Assembly (NCBI GenBank): GCA_017468395.1
Contig: JAFUIR010000015.1
Coordinates: forward strand, 124,001-188,000
Direction of reading: 5' to 3'
Length of the DNA stretch: 64,000 bases
From: Lachnospiraceae bacterium
GTDB taxonomy: Bacteria; Bacillota; Clostridia; Lachnospirales; Lachnospiraceae
Part shown: in pieces, positions 42,690 through 51,111 of the stretch
How positions within the stretch are numbered: position 1 is the first letter of the stretch
How the letters are laid out: each line of letters starts with the position of its first letter
Program-made: the position numbers and the translations under genes
The notes under the pieces: model-generated
What the model saw: the letters and a program-made list of their open reading frames with translations, nothing else
The model's database searches: none
What the model was told of the DNA's origin: nothing

Positions 42690-44216
42690 TTATCCCTGCA
42701 CCACTTTGTTCAGTTGCTCAGATAATACTTTTATCTGCTCCACGATTTCTGCAAGGCTCTCTGCGCCGGCATTATTTTCCTGGGACGCAGCTGACACCTG
42801 TGAAGCAGCATTACAATTCAACTGGGTATTATTGCTAATCTGTTTCATGCTGTCAGAAACTTCGCTACTCTTCTCGCGGATGATTTCCGCCGCCTCATCT
42901 ATAGCATGAATCTGCTGCGCCAGTTCCTCGTTAGAAGAAGTAATAAGCACTGTTGACTCATTGGCTTTGCGGATACTTTCCATACCGCTTTGGGTATAAG
43001 TTACATTCTGATCCATGGCTGTCACGGCACTTTCTGTATTTTTTACCACTCCGTGCACAATCGTTCCGATATTTTCTACCGCTGTCTTGGTCTGCTCCGC
43101 AAGTTGCTGTATTTCCTCGGCAACCACTGCAAAACCTCTTCCGTGCTCGCCGGCTCTGGCCGCCTCAATGGTAGCATTCAGCGCCAGAATGTTTGTCTGG
43201 CTGGAAATGCCTGTAATAGTATGGACAATTCCGATAATCTCTTTAGATGCTTCCCCAAGGTTACCGATGATCTGCTTACACTCATTGGTACTCATATGTA
43301 TCTGCTCCATATTGGCAGTAACATCATCCATTCTCTTTTGGTTTTCCTGCGTATTCTCTCCGATACGGTCTGTCAGCAAAGCCGTTCTGTGATTCATTTT
43401 GCTAAGTCCCACAAGCTGCTCCGCAATATCTTCTATTCTTTGATCTGCCTTTTCCACCGCCGCAGTGTTTTCGGTAGAACTCACCAGTAAATTCTCCGAT
43501 TCCTGTGCAATCTGACGGTTAGCACGGAGAGAGGATTCCGTAATACCTGAAAGATCCGTTACCATCCGAAACAGTGTATCTGAAGAAGAGGCCGCACTGT
43601 CTTTCATCTCTTTCATCCGGTCCAACATCTCTTTTTGTTGCTCCGCACCCATGAGGTTTGAAAGAAGCGCTGCTGTTCTTGCACAAAGCATCGTGAAAAT
43701 CGTCGCAACTGCAATCAGCACCAGGGCACGCGGAATGACACCAAAAATAATTACCGACTTAAACTGGGTAAAGTTATCATCCTGCTGTGTCGGCAAATAA
43801 AAGGCCAGTACCTGTCCCACAGAGACCCCTACTACCGTAAGCGCCGTTGCCATAATATTCAGTTTCTTGGAAAAGAAAAGGCTTGCAATAGCTATGGGAT
43901 AAACATAGATTGCTACCACATGATAGGTCAGGGTAATGCTGAGCAGTGTCACGAAAACTGTCGCACAAATCACACTGACATACTTAACATACCACTGATC
44001 CTGTTTCAGTACATTCACCAGTAAGGTCGGCACTAAAAGCAACACGCCGCCTCCCACATAAGCAATGGTCATAACCGCAATATCCACCGTAAACAGCCCT
44101 ATCACATCCATAAGATAAATCAATGTGAAAATCACGAAGGTAATTCGCATAACTTTGGCAACAATTTTGTTTGCCTGTTTCTCGTTTTCTCTTAAGATTC
44201 CGTTTTCTCCTGCCAT
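42690..44216 (-). CDS. Methyl-accepting chemotaxis protein with multi-helix membrane sensor
   Basis: 508 residues. Residues about 25-185 form five or six membrane helices ([60 protein letters not shown]) and there is no outer ligand domain. The cytosolic part is the MCP signalling rod with the conserved tip [19 protein letters not shown]. There is no clear HAMP domain. It should dock CheW/CheA and bias motility. Its membrane module is about half identical to that of the adjacent HD-GYP protein, so both probably sense the same stimulus, inside the membrane or via a partner. It starts one base after the HD-GYP stop. Confidence 0.93.
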   Translation of the reverse strand: MAGENGILRENEKQANKIVAKVMRITFVIFTLIYLMDVIGLFTVDIAVMTIAYVGGGVLLLVPTLLVNVLKQDQWYVKYVSVICATVFVTLLSITLTYHVVAIYVYPIAIASLFFSKKLNIMATALTVVGVSVGQVLAFYLPTQQDDNFTQFKSVIIFGVIPRALVLIAVATIFTMLCARTAALLSNLMGAEQQKEMLDRMKEMKDSAASSSDTLFRMVTDLSGITESSLRANRQIAQESENLLVSSTENTAAVEKADQRIEDIAEQLVGLSKMNHRTALLTDRIGENTQENQKRMDDVTANMEQIHMSTNECKQIIGNLGEASKEIIGIVHTITGISSQTNILALNATIEAARAGEHGRGFAVVAEEIQQLAEQTKTAVENIGTIVHGVVKNTESAVTAMDQNVTYTQSGMESIRKANESTVLITSSNEELAQQIHAIDEAAEIIREKSSEVSDSMKQISNNTQLNCNAASQVSAASQENNAGAESLAEIVEQIKVLSEQLNKVVQG

Positions 44217-44217
44217 C

Positions 44218-45510
44218 TTACTTTCCTCCTACGTCTTCTTTGTTATTTATACTATGATGTACTTCTTCTACTTTTTCTCTGATATCCATAAAAATTTCCA
44301 CAAGTAGCGGGTCAAAATCCTGCCCGCTGCCTTCCAGAATAATCTCAAAGCACTTGTCCAGCGGCATAGCCTCCCGGTAGCACCGCTTTTCCGACAGTGC
44401 ATCAAACACATCGGCTATGGCCATAATTCTTGCACACAAAGGAATTTCTTTTCTTTTAAGCCCTTCCGGGTATCCTTTTCCGTTCCACTTTTCATGGTGA
44501 TAACGTGCTACCTCATAAGCCATCTTCGTATACTCTTCGTTTTCCAGATGACCAAAAGTTTCCCGTACAATCTCGCCGCCCCGCACAGAATGGGTTTTCA
44601 TGGTATCAAACTCTTCCGGCGTTAATTTCCCCGGCTTTTGCAGGATGACATCCGGTATGGATATCTTACCGATATCGTGCATAGGTGCTGCCATATAAAG
44701 ATTTCTCATATAATCTTTTGTAAGCACATCTTTGTAATACCCCCTGCGCTTTAACTCTTTCGCCAAGAGTTTTACATAGGCCGTAGTCCGTTTAATGTGG
44801 CCACCCGTACTACCATCCTTATTTTCCACCAGTGTAGCAAAGCCCATTACCATTTCCTCGTGATAATTGGACAACTCTCCCGCTGCCCGGGTCAAATTTG
44901 ACAGTAGCGACACCGTTCTGGAGCAAAGCATGGTGAAAATAATCGCAACCGCCGTCAAAACCATCGCCCTTGGAATGATGCCCCAAACAATCGTGTTGTA
45001 CAGTTCTACAAAATTATCGTCTTGTATGGTATCAAGATAAAATGCCAACAACTGTCCTACCGAAACTCCAACCACCGCCAATGCTGTTGCCACAATATTT
45101 AACTTCTTTGAAAAATAGAGGCTTGCAATGGCTATCGGATACACATAAATTACCACCACATGATAGGTCAAAGTTGCGCTAAGCAGTGTTACAAAAAGTG
45201 CAGCACTTAATACATTAAGATACTTTATGTACCCCTTATCAATTTTCAAAATAAACGTATGCACCATAGGAAGCAGGAGCAAACACGAACTGCCGATATA
45301 TGCCGTAGTCATAATGGAGTGTTTTATTACAAACACATCCAACAGATTAAGTATGTATACCAGTGTAAAAATCAGGAAGGTTGTTGCCATGACCTTTGCC
45401 ACCGTTCTGTTTGCCTGTTTCTCATTTTCCTTTAATATATCGCCGTGATGCAATATATTACCTTCTTCTAAACTTAGTACCTCTTTCAATATTTTATTCT
45501 TGTTCAACAT
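44218..45510 (-). CDS. HD-GYP phosphodiesterase with the same membrane sensor
   Basis: 430 residues from ATG 45510 (AAAGGAAAG upstream). Residues about 35-205 are the same membrane module as the neighbouring MCP ([40 protein letters not shown]). The HD-GYP domain has [20 protein letters not shown], the metal ligands in TGGHIKRT and [20 protein letters not shown], then [20 protein letters not shown]. Such enzymes degrade cyclic di-GMP or related dinucleotides. With the MCP it would link one signal to both chemotaxis and second-messenger level. No GGDEF protein is in this window. Confidence 0.93.
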   Translation of the reverse strand: MLNKNKILKEVLSLEEGNILHHGDILKENEKQANRTVAKVMATTFLIFTLVYILNLLDVFVIKHSIMTTAYIGSSCLLLLPMVHTFILKIDKGYIKYLNVLSAALFVTLLSATLTYHVVVIYVYPIAIASLYFSKKLNIVATALAVVGVSVGQLLAFYLDTIQDDNFVELYNTIVWGIIPRAMVLTAVAIIFTMLCSRTVSLLSNLTRAAGELSNYHEEMVMGFATLVENKDGSTGGHIKRTTAYVKLLAKELKRRGYYKDVLTKDYMRNLYMAAPMHDIGKISIPDVILQKPGKLTPEEFDTMKTHSVRGGEIVRETFGHLENEEYTKMAYEVARYHHEKWNGKGYPEGLKRKEIPLCARIMAIADVFDALSEKRCYREAMPLDKCFEIILEGSGQDFDPLLVEIFMDIREKVEEVHHSINNKEDVGGK

Positions 45511-45548
45511 AGTCTTTCCTTTCGTATCATACGAAATCAAGCCTATAC

Positions 45549-45575
45549 GGCTCTGCGTCTTTGCGTCCGGCTCTC
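45549..45575. repeat. 27-bp direct repeat, left copy
   Basis: Matches 49553-49579 at 26 of 27 bases (starts GGCTCTGCGTCT, ends TGCGTCCGGCTCTC). Read on the minus strand this copy encodes EPDAKTQS, the tail I recall for Cys-rich KTR proteins, but no other part of such a gene is here. Confidence 0.85.
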
Positions 45576-45586
45576 ATTCATTATTT

Positions 45587-46093
45587 TTATTGAAACTCAA
45601 GTACATATTTGGCAATCTTGGTTTGCTCTCCCTGATAGTTGCCTGTACCCTCGTACTCCTTTGTAAATCCGCATTTTTCCAGCACTCTCTTGGACGCTAC
45701 ATTCTCGGAAACACAAATGCCGTACACCTTATCAAGATTTTTGCCCGCCTTCATGTATTCCAAAAATGCACCCAGTCCTTCCGTTGCATATCCCTTTCCC
45801 GTAAATTTTTTTGCAATATGGTACCCAACCTCAAATCCATCATCTATGGGAATCAACTGGACATAACCGACGTTCGTACCATCTTTTAAAATCACCGGAT
45901 ATACAAAAGGTCCCTCTCCCGATTCGTAGCAACTCATCAGAAATTCTATGGTTTCCCGGGCCTCGTCCACGGTCTCAAAAACCTCGTCCGGCACAAAGCG
46001 TCTGTTGTCCTCATCTAAGGAGTTTTTGTGAACGCTTTCCGCCATGGACAAATCAAATTCTGTTATAGTCAAACGTTTTGTTTCAATTTTCAA
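45587..46093 (-). CDS. GNAT acetyltransferase (RimJ/RimL type)
   Basis: 168 residues. The GNAT core is visible: IETKRLTITEFDLSMAESVH, GYVQLIPIDDGFEVGYHIAK, then the acetyl-CoA loop KFTGKGYATEGLGAFLEYMK and NVASKRVLEKCGFTKEYEGT. This is the RimJ/RimL N-acetyltransferase pattern, which also includes antibiotic and peptide acetylases. The substrate is unknown. The start is TTG 46093 with AGGAG ten bases upstream. It opens the accessory block bounded by the direct repeat. Confidence 0.87.
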   Translation of the reverse strand: MKIETKRLTITEFDLSMAESVHKNSLDEDNRRFVPDEVFETVDEARETIEFLMSCYESGEGPFVYPVILKDGTNVGYVQLIPIDDGFEVGYHIAKKFTGKGYATEGLGAFLEYMKAGKNLDKVYGICVSENVASKRVLEKCGFTKEYEGTGNYQGEQTKIAKYVLEFQ

Positions 46094-46166
46094 ACCTTTA
46101 TCACTCCTATCATTTTCCTATTTTATTATGTATTTAATTCTAATTGCAACATTTCTTTTCACCTTC

Positions 46167-47123
46167 TTAAACCATGAGCTGATTGCGCATTACCTTTGTG
46201 GCAAATTTCGCCTGAGATAAATATTCATCTTTTTTATCTTCATCTGCACTTAAATATTGCGCATAGTAATCGCATACGCCAATTTGATAACAGTAAAGCC
46301 GCAGTAAATTATCCTTATCGTACTTGGTAAGCATTGCCTCGCTGCAATACCCCTCAACATAATCCCTGAACTGTGCTTCATTAATTTCCCCTTCTGCACA
46401 GGAATGCTCTGCCGAAAAGAAGGAACGGGTAATTTCCCAGATAACAGGATGCACGCATGCACTTGTCCAATCTATTACCGCATTAATTTTTTCTTTACCA
46501 CAAATAATTTGATTGACCGTATAATCTCCGTGGGAATTACTGTATGTCAGTTTTTCCAAGTCAAATTTCCAGTCAGCAATCTTCTCCTGAAAACGCAACC
46601 TGACCTCCAGGTCCTCAAGAATCCCCTCTTCGCCACGCCTTTGGGCTTCCTTATAAGAATGAAGGTAGGACTCTCTTGCTCTCTCAGGTGTCATATACTT
46701 AAAAAAATCCGGTCCTATTCCCATCGGCAGTTTTTTATAGCCGCCAAGTGCAGTATGTATTTTTCCAAGAAGAACCGGCGATTGCCGCATAAACCATTCA
46801 GGTGCCGAATTTGCCAAAAAAGTTTTGCCCTCAACGTAGTTTTGCAAGTGACTCACTCTTTTATCATCATAAGGTGTCACCAAACTGCCTGCCTTATTCT
46901 TTATAAATCTTGATACCGGAAGCCCTTTTTCAAACAAATAATTGCATATCTCCGGCTCCGTCTCTGGATGATTCATCTCGTTCGCATCTGCAATTTTATA
47001 CACAAATTTGCCTTGGGGAGTCTGCACCCCATAGGTTTCCCCGCCGACTCCCGCTGACATCCGGCGAACCTCCTGCACATCAAGCCCATATTCTTTCGTA
47101 AGAATCCTACGAAGTTTTTCCAT
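46167..47123 (-). CDS. APH/ChoK-type phosphotransferase
   Basis: 318 residues with the aminoglycoside-phosphotransferase/homoserine-kinase-II fold: GKFVYKIADANEMNHPETEP, the catalytic loop SHGDYTVNQIICGKEKINAV (H-G-D) and the Mg-binding IDWTSACVHPV. Members phosphorylate aminoglycosides, homoserine, choline or similar alcohols. The substrate is not evident. It is probably not homoserine, because the threonine operon is 10 kb away, but see the finding on the apgM-like gene. Its start lies 42 bp after the VOC gene. Confidence 0.85.
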   Translation of the reverse strand: MEKLRRILTKEYGLDVQEVRRMSAGVGGETYGVQTPQGKFVYKIADANEMNHPETEPEICNYLFEKGLPVSRFIKNKAGSLVTPYDDKRVSHLQNYVEGKTFLANSAPEWFMRQSPVLLGKIHTALGGYKKLPMGIGPDFFKYMTPERARESYLHSYKEAQRRGEEGILEDLEVRLRFQEKIADWKFDLEKLTYSNSHGDYTVNQIICGKEKINAVIDWTSACVHPVIWEITRSFFSAEHSCAEGEINEAQFRDYVEGYCSEAMLTKYDKDNLLRLYCYQIGVCDYYAQYLSADEDKKDEYLSQAKFATKVMRNQLMV

Positions 47124-47165
47124 GCATATCCCTCTCTCCTAATCATCGGTATCACAAATTCTAAT

Positions 47166-47567
47166 TTAGCGGTTAAAGGGTCTGTTGAAAGAACCTATTT
47201 CTATCAAATTCCCCTCCGGGTCGGCAATATAACAGGTTCTTTGTCCCCAAGGCTCCGTCTCCGGTTCCAAAACCGAAGTTGCTCCCTTGCTGACAGCCTT
47301 GGCATATTCTTCATCAACCTCTTCGTATGTATCCACATACAATGCAATTTCCGTATGTCCGTTAAGCCCTTTTACATATTCATATTTGCGGCTTGTCATT
47401 TTCTCAAAATCATTTCGTCCATAAAGAAGGAACAATGTACCATCTTTTACTAAATACACATTAGAAGTATCTTCCCCCTCCTTGATTTCAAAGCCTAATG
47501 CATCTCTATAAAACCGGATCATTTTAGCCATATCTTCCACGAATAATCCAAATCCATCAAGCCTCAT
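47166..47567 (-). CDS. VOC-superfamily (glyoxalase/bleomycin-resistance-like) protein
   Basis: 133 residues from ATG 47567, nine bases after GGAGG. It has the paired beta-alpha-beta modules MIRFYRDALGFEIKEGEDTS and HTEIALYVDTYEEVDEEYAK, with the family ending TCYIADPEGNLIEIGSF. The usual metal ligands are partly seen (H in GHTEIALYV, E in LIEIGSF). VOC proteins include glyoxalases and drug-binding proteins; the role here is unknown. A longer upstream frame was rejected on ribosome-site grounds. Confidence 0.83.
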   Translation of the reverse strand: MRLDGFGLFVEDMAKMIRFYRDALGFEIKEGEDTSNVYLVKDGTLFLLYGRNDFEKMTSRKYEYVKGLNGHTEIALYVDTYEEVDEEYAKAVSKGATSVLEPETEPWGQRTCYIADPEGNLIEIGSFNRPFNR

Positions 47568-47619
47568 CGCCTCTTGCCTCCATAATTCTGATTTCTCAAA
47601 CTCTGCAAATCGGGAGTTA

Positions 47620-47949
47620 TCACACAAAAGTTTCTGCAAAAATCTGTTTCAAAACTTCATATGGTACATCTTGTTTTAAATAGATTTGCACCATACCCTT
47701 AGGGGTTATTTTATAACCCGCTAATTCTTCCTTATGCTGAATTACCGCCTGTGCCTCAATATTAATATGGTCTTTAAATGGAATAAGCCTCACGACGGAT
47801 TCACCAACATAATAACTTGGTAATTTTGCCCACAGTGTTTCCTCCGGCTCACATGAAACGCTTTCAAAAATTGCCTTCCTTAAATTATTGTACATGTCAA
47901 TAATTTCACTTGGATACTTACCTATATACTCTTTCACTTGCTCATTCAT
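47620..47949 (-). CDS. DUF1801/YdhG-like protein
   Basis: 109 residues from ATG 47949 (GGAGG eight bases upstream; a second ATG at 47964 is less well placed). The family pattern is visible in YPSEIIDMYNNLRKAIFESV, EETLWAKLPSYYVGESVVRL and GYKITPKGMVQIYLKQDVPY. YdhG-like proteins have been called iron chaperones, but evidence is thin. It belongs to the string of small minus-strand genes. Confidence 0.75.
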   Translation of the reverse strand: MNEQVKEYIGKYPSEIIDMYNNLRKAIFESVSCEPEETLWAKLPSYYVGESVVRLIPFKDHINIEAQAVIQHKEELAGYKITPKGMVQIYLKQDVPYEVLKQIFAETFV

Positions 47950-47990
47950 TTGAACAGCCTCCATAACTTAACTCCTGCAAAATCATTCTG

Positions 47991-48344
47991 TCAATCCACC
48001 CTTGAATCCATATTAAAAACTAACTTCCACTCGTCCCCTGTCTTTTTCCAAGTGGATGTGATATGAAATGTCCCTTCCAAATCCTTGTTCCGCTCATCTG
48101 CTACGGTTGTGGTTATGACGTAGTGTACCTGGCACATATCCGCCGTCTCTGCCACCTTCTCAAATCCCGTAATCTCATACCCCGCCAAGTCAAAATCCTT
48201 GATTATTTCCCCATATTCAGCCCCGCTGCACCTAAAGCCGCCGCAAACCATTACAGCCTCTTTATCTACCACCGATAAGAAAGCTTCTACATCCCTGTTT
48301 TTCGCTGCTTCCCACATGCGCAGTTCATATTCTTTTATATCCAT
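47991..48344 (-). CDS. NTF2/SnoaL-like (DUF4440-type) protein
   Basis: 117 residues from ATG 48344 with AAGGAG upstream. The fold pattern is one long helix (KEYELRMWEAAKNRDVEAFL) followed by a curved sheet (AVMVCGGFRCSGAEYGEIIK, HITSTWKKTGDEWKLVFN). Members are small-molecule-binding or isomerase-like; the ligand is unknown. Confidence 0.75.
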   Translation of the reverse strand: MDIKEYELRMWEAAKNRDVEAFLSVVDKEAVMVCGGFRCSGAEYGEIIKDFDLAGYEITGFEKVAETADMCQVHYVITTTVADERNKDLEGTFHITSTWKKTGDEWKLVFNMDSRVD

Positions 48345-48402
48345 AACGCTCCTTCTCATTTTTGCAGAAACCGCAGCGCTTTAACTACGATTTCTGCATT
48401 TT

Positions 48403-48972
48403 TTACATACAATCAATATCCACCAAAATAGAAATGATTTGTGACGAAATAGTTTCCGTTCTGATTTTTTCCTGTTCCATCAAATACTTTACCTTACTTC
48501 TGGATATCCCCAGAACTTCTGCTATTTGTTTTTCCGGACGAATTTTCAGCCCGTAGGAATTATTTATTACAATTTCTACCCGTTCAGGTGTGCTCTCGGA
48601 TATCATCTCTTGTACTTTCCGGAATTGATACTCTATATTTTCAGAATCAACCTCAGCCTTATTCTTCTTAAAAAACTGAAAATTTCTCCCATATTCTTCT
48701 GCAAGTTCCTCATCATTGTTCAAAAAGCGCAAGTACTCTTCTTTGGGCACTGATTGGGTTTTCTGCCTTTCATAAACAGTAAGATTGAAAGTATGCTTAC
48801 ATTTTTCACATTGATAAATCAACCAGACATCCAATCTATTCCCGTTGGCATTGACCCGAAATCTTTTGGTGTTTATGTAACGTGCTTTTGCACCACAGCC
48901 TGAACAATTACGAATAATGGAAAAACTTTTCTCCGAAACAATCTCATATTCTATTTTCTTTAAATAGCTCAT
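48403..48972 (-). CDS. DUF1062 protein with zinc-ribbon and HTH-like end
   Basis: 189 residues from ATG 48972, six bases after AAGGAG. Two Cys pairs, RNCSGCGAKARY and YQCEKCKHTFNL, form a zinc ribbon at the N-terminus. The C-terminus KQIAEVLGISRSKVKYLMEQ looks like a helix-turn-helix. This layout matches DUF1062. A DNA-binding role is suggested but unproved. Confidence 0.8.
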   Translation of the reverse strand: MSYLKKIEYEIVSEKSFSIIRNCSGCGAKARYINTKRFRVNANGNRLDVWLIYQCEKCKHTFNLTVYERQKTQSVPKEEYLRFLNNDEELAEEYGRNFQFFKKNKAEVDSENIEYQFRKVQEMISESTPERVEIVINNSYGLKIRPEKQIAEVLGISRSKVKYLMEQEKIRTETISSQIISILVDIDCM

Positions 48973-48978
48973 TTGCAT

Positions 48979-49114
48979 CTCCTTCTTAATTTGCCTTTCG
49001 ATGCGTAAGCTATTACCTATTTACTTTTTATTTGCAATAGCCACGCTATGCAAAATAATTGGGTGTTGTCATAAAAATTTCCTCCTTTATAAAAAGTCAA
49101 ACCACCTATCTTCG
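48979..49114. other. Intergenic gap, nothing certain
   Basis: Contains the DUF1062 ribosome binding site and a loose inverted repeat (GCGT-x2-GCTATT at 49003-49014 with AATAGC-x-ACGC at 49036-49046). No clear promoter or terminator. Confidence 0.35.
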
Positions 49115-49501
49115 TTATATCACCTGCTCAAAGAGCATTGCCACTGCTGCGGCGTACAAAATACTCTTGCCCACCATGCTCCAAATGGATTTACTGATTA
49201 AATTCACCATCTGCTTAGGCTCTGCCGCAAAATCCGGCACCTTGGGCATTTTTCCAACTGTGATAGTACAAATATAAATCCGCACTGCCGCCATCACCGC
49301 CTGCACAAGCAGCACCGCCGCCAAAGGATAGCATCTAACGTTCCAGTCAATAACTCCCCCCACCACTAAAACAATAAACAACAACAAAAGACTGATATTC
49401 ACGATACTCTTTTCCCGTTTATGATAATCCATGACAATTATATTCCACACCAAAAACACTAACTCTACCACAACTAAAACAAATAAAATAGCATATTCCA
49501 T
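49115..49501 (-). CDS. Small four-helix membrane protein of unknown function
   Basis: 128 residues. Membrane segments are visible at about 1-23, 36-52, 57-80 and 100-128 (YAILFVLVVVELVFLVWNII, NISLLLLFIVLVVGGVID, YPLAAVLLVQAVMAAVRIYI). The loop contains VGKMPKVPDFAAEPKQMVN. GGGGAG lies six bases before ATG 49501. Not assigned to a family. Confidence 0.65.
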   Translation of the reverse strand: MEYAILFVLVVVELVFLVWNIIVMDYHKREKSIVNISLLLLFIVLVVGGVIDWNVRCYPLAAVLLVQAVMAAVRIYICTITVGKMPKVPDFAAEPKQMVNLISKSIWSMVGKSILYAAAVAMLFEQVI

Positions 49502-49552
49502 ATTTTTCTCCCCAAATTAAAAGCGCAAAGCAAACTATCTTCTGTGATAATT

Positions 49553-49579
49553 GGCTCTGCGTCTATGCGTCCGGCTCTC
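49553..49579. repeat. 27-bp direct repeat, right copy
   Basis: Pairs with 45549-45575 (one mismatch). It overlaps the end of the Cys-rich KTR gene; the mismatch turns a Lys codon into the TAG stop of that gene. Confidence 0.85.
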
Positions 49580-49739
49580 TAACTACTGTTACATAAAAAT
49601 CTTTGATTTCAACTAATGTTTCCTGCTTGCACTTGGGGCAAAACAGAGGAAACTTTTTCAGCACTGTATCTTCCCGTATTTTATTTCTCGTTTTATTTCC
49701 ACATACCGGGCATTTTACCCACTCTGTCTTCACTTCCAT
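49563..49739 (-). CDS. Cysteine-rich KTR-domain protein, shortened tail
   Basis: 58 residues from ATG 49739 with GGAAGG upstream. Two CPxC pairs (VKCPVCGNKTRNKIREDT and PLFCPKCKQETLVEIKDF) define the Cys_rich_KTR family often found beside tetracycline-resistance and Tn916-like modules. From memory, relatives end EPDAKTQSR; here TAG follows EPDA. The sequence after the stop would still read TQS, so a single A-to-T change probably shortened it. It is likely a leftover of a mobile element. Confidence 0.82.
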   Translation of the reverse strand: MEVKTEWVKCPVCGNKTRNKIREDTVLKKFPLFCPKCKQETLVEIKDFYVTVVREPDA

Positions 49740-49758
49740 AAAAATCACCTTCCTCCGA

Positions 49759-50232
49759 TTATTTACCGGTTCTTCTATCCAAAATCATTCCGTTCACGCT
49801 CTTTGTAAATCCCATTTTTTCATACATTGGTTTGCCCATGTCTGATGCATTGAGCATTATAACTTTGTATTCTTTTTTAAGGGCTGTCTCAACAACTTTA
49901 TTTAAAATTGCGGTTCCGATGCCTCGGCCTCTGTAATCCGGCTCAACATACATTCCGGTTATGTAAGCATTTTTCCCTGTGACATTAAATGCCGAGGGAA
50001 CAGAGTCATAATAAAATAAAATACCGGTACCGACGCATTCTCCCACAGTTTCTGCCAGCACCGCATCGCAGGTGTTATCAGCCAAAGCCTTTCTAAAATA
50101 TGTATAACAGTTGTCCCTTATGGTGTTATATGCGTCCACATTCCTGTTTTCTTTTCTGTCCATTTCCAGAAACCTAAGCCGCATAGCCACCAGCAAATCT
50201 ATATCTTCCAGGGTAGCCATCCTATACGTCAT
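49759..50232 (-). CDS. GNAT acetyltransferase
   Basis: 157 residues. YRMATLEDIDLLVAMRLRFL is the N-terminal strand and helix. The acetyl-CoA site is YVEPDYRGRGIGTAILNKVV, and LNASDMGKPMYEKMGFTKSV is the last strand and helix. The substrate is unknown. ATG 50232 follows GAGGTG and overlaps the TetR stop by eleven bases, so the regulator probably controls it. Confidence 0.88.
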   Translation of the reverse strand: MTYRMATLEDIDLLVAMRLRFLEMDRKENRNVDAYNTIRDNCYTYFRKALADNTCDAVLAETVGECVGTGILFYYDSVPSAFNVTGKNAYITGMYVEPDYRGRGIGTAILNKVVETALKKEYKVIMLNASDMGKPMYEKMGFTKSVNGMILDRRTGK

Positions 50233-50833
50233 TTTTCACCTCGTTTACAGGAGTGATTTTAAATGTTCCTGATTTTATCAACATCAAAGTTCCCTGAAAC
50301 TCTGCGCTCAGCATCTCCGATATTTCCTGAGGAGTAATTTGGCAAACCCTCCCTGCAACTAAAACGCAAATTGCAAAAGTATGCATCCACACCTGACGAA
50401 ACAGCAATTCCGCTTCCGGTCTGGTCAAAGAATAGTCCTTCTGCATAATATCAAGGCAGACACCCACGGTATCTCCCAGTTCCTCAATCAACATGGAATA
50501 AGTCTGCTTCACATCATGCTCCCGCATATATACAAGTTGAAATAACTTCGGCTCTTTCATGGCAAATTCTATCATTTTAAGACCCACATACTTAAAGGCC
50601 GGCGTGTAGTCCAGGGCATCTCGGACATATGATTCAAATTCCCTAAGCGCAACTTTTCTTACTTCTTTCTGCAACTCTTCCATATTTTTAAAGGCTGTAA
50701 AAATAGGAGAAGACGACGTTCCAAGTTCTTTTCCCAGTTCTCTTGCAACAACGGCGTCAATTCCCCTTTTTCTTGTCATCTCAAAAGCCTTATTAATAAT
50801 TTCTTCTCTTGTATACTTTGCTTTTGGTGGCAT
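50222..50833 (-). CDS. TetR/AcrR-family regulator
   Basis: 203 residues. The N-terminal HTH is TREEIINKAFEMTRKRGIDA and VVARELGKELGTSSSPIFTA with FKNMEELQKEV. The C-terminal ligand domain is helical and includes LFRQVWMHTFAICVLVAGRV. AGAGG precedes ATG 50833. An operator-like repeat region and promoter lie upstream, so autoregulation is likely. The overlapping GNAT gene is the probable target. Confidence 0.9.
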   Translation of the reverse strand: MPPKAKYTREEIINKAFEMTRKRGIDAVVARELGKELGTSSSPIFTAFKNMEELQKEVRKVALREFESYVRDALDYTPAFKYVGLKMIEFAMKEPKLFQLVYMREHDVKQTYSMLIEELGDTVGVCLDIMQKDYSLTRPEAELLFRQVWMHTFAICVLVAGRVCQITPQEISEMLSAEFQGTLMLIKSGTFKITPVNEVKNDV

Positions 50834-50869
50834 AAGCGACTACCTCTCAACCATCTTGTAACTTAGTCT

Positions 50870-50940
50870 CATAACATAGTTTCGTAACTCTGTTATGTAA
50901 CGTTTGTTTTATTATATTCCCAACGTTGCCTGTCTGTCAA
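50870..50940 (-). promoter_or_regulatory. TetR promoter and operator-like repeats
   Basis: On the minus strand TTGACA (50935-50940), an 18-bp spacer and perfect TATAAT (50911-50916). Downstream, CATAACA (50870-50876) and TGTTATG (50891-50897) form an inverted repeat with further GTTAC repeats between and around. This fits a TetR-family operator within the leader. Confidence 0.7.
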
Positions 50941-51046
50941 TATTTTTATATAGACAGGATGCACCTTGCGAATCCGTCTCTGTTGAGCGACCGGCAAATG
51001 TCCGTTCAAGCAAGTGCTATGGTCGCTTGCCTCCTCGCCATCACAA

Positions 51047-51079
51047 AAAATACTCTGCCCGGAAAGGGTAGAGTATTTT
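51047..51079 (-). terminator. Terminator of the AraC-type gene
   Basis: AAAATACTCT-x-CCC arms pair with GGG-x-AGAGTATTTT around GGAAA; on the minus strand the stem ends in TTTTTT. It lies 33 bp after the gene. Confidence 0.85.
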
Positions 51080-51111
51080 AAACTTTCAATAAATATCCGC
51101 TTTCAGTGTGA

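Noticed and set aside
48362-48397. Hairpin with TGCAGAAA/TTTCTGCA arms after the DUF1062 gene
   Set aside because: The T run is on the plus side, where no gene ends; on the minus side it lacks a tail, so I do not call it a terminator.
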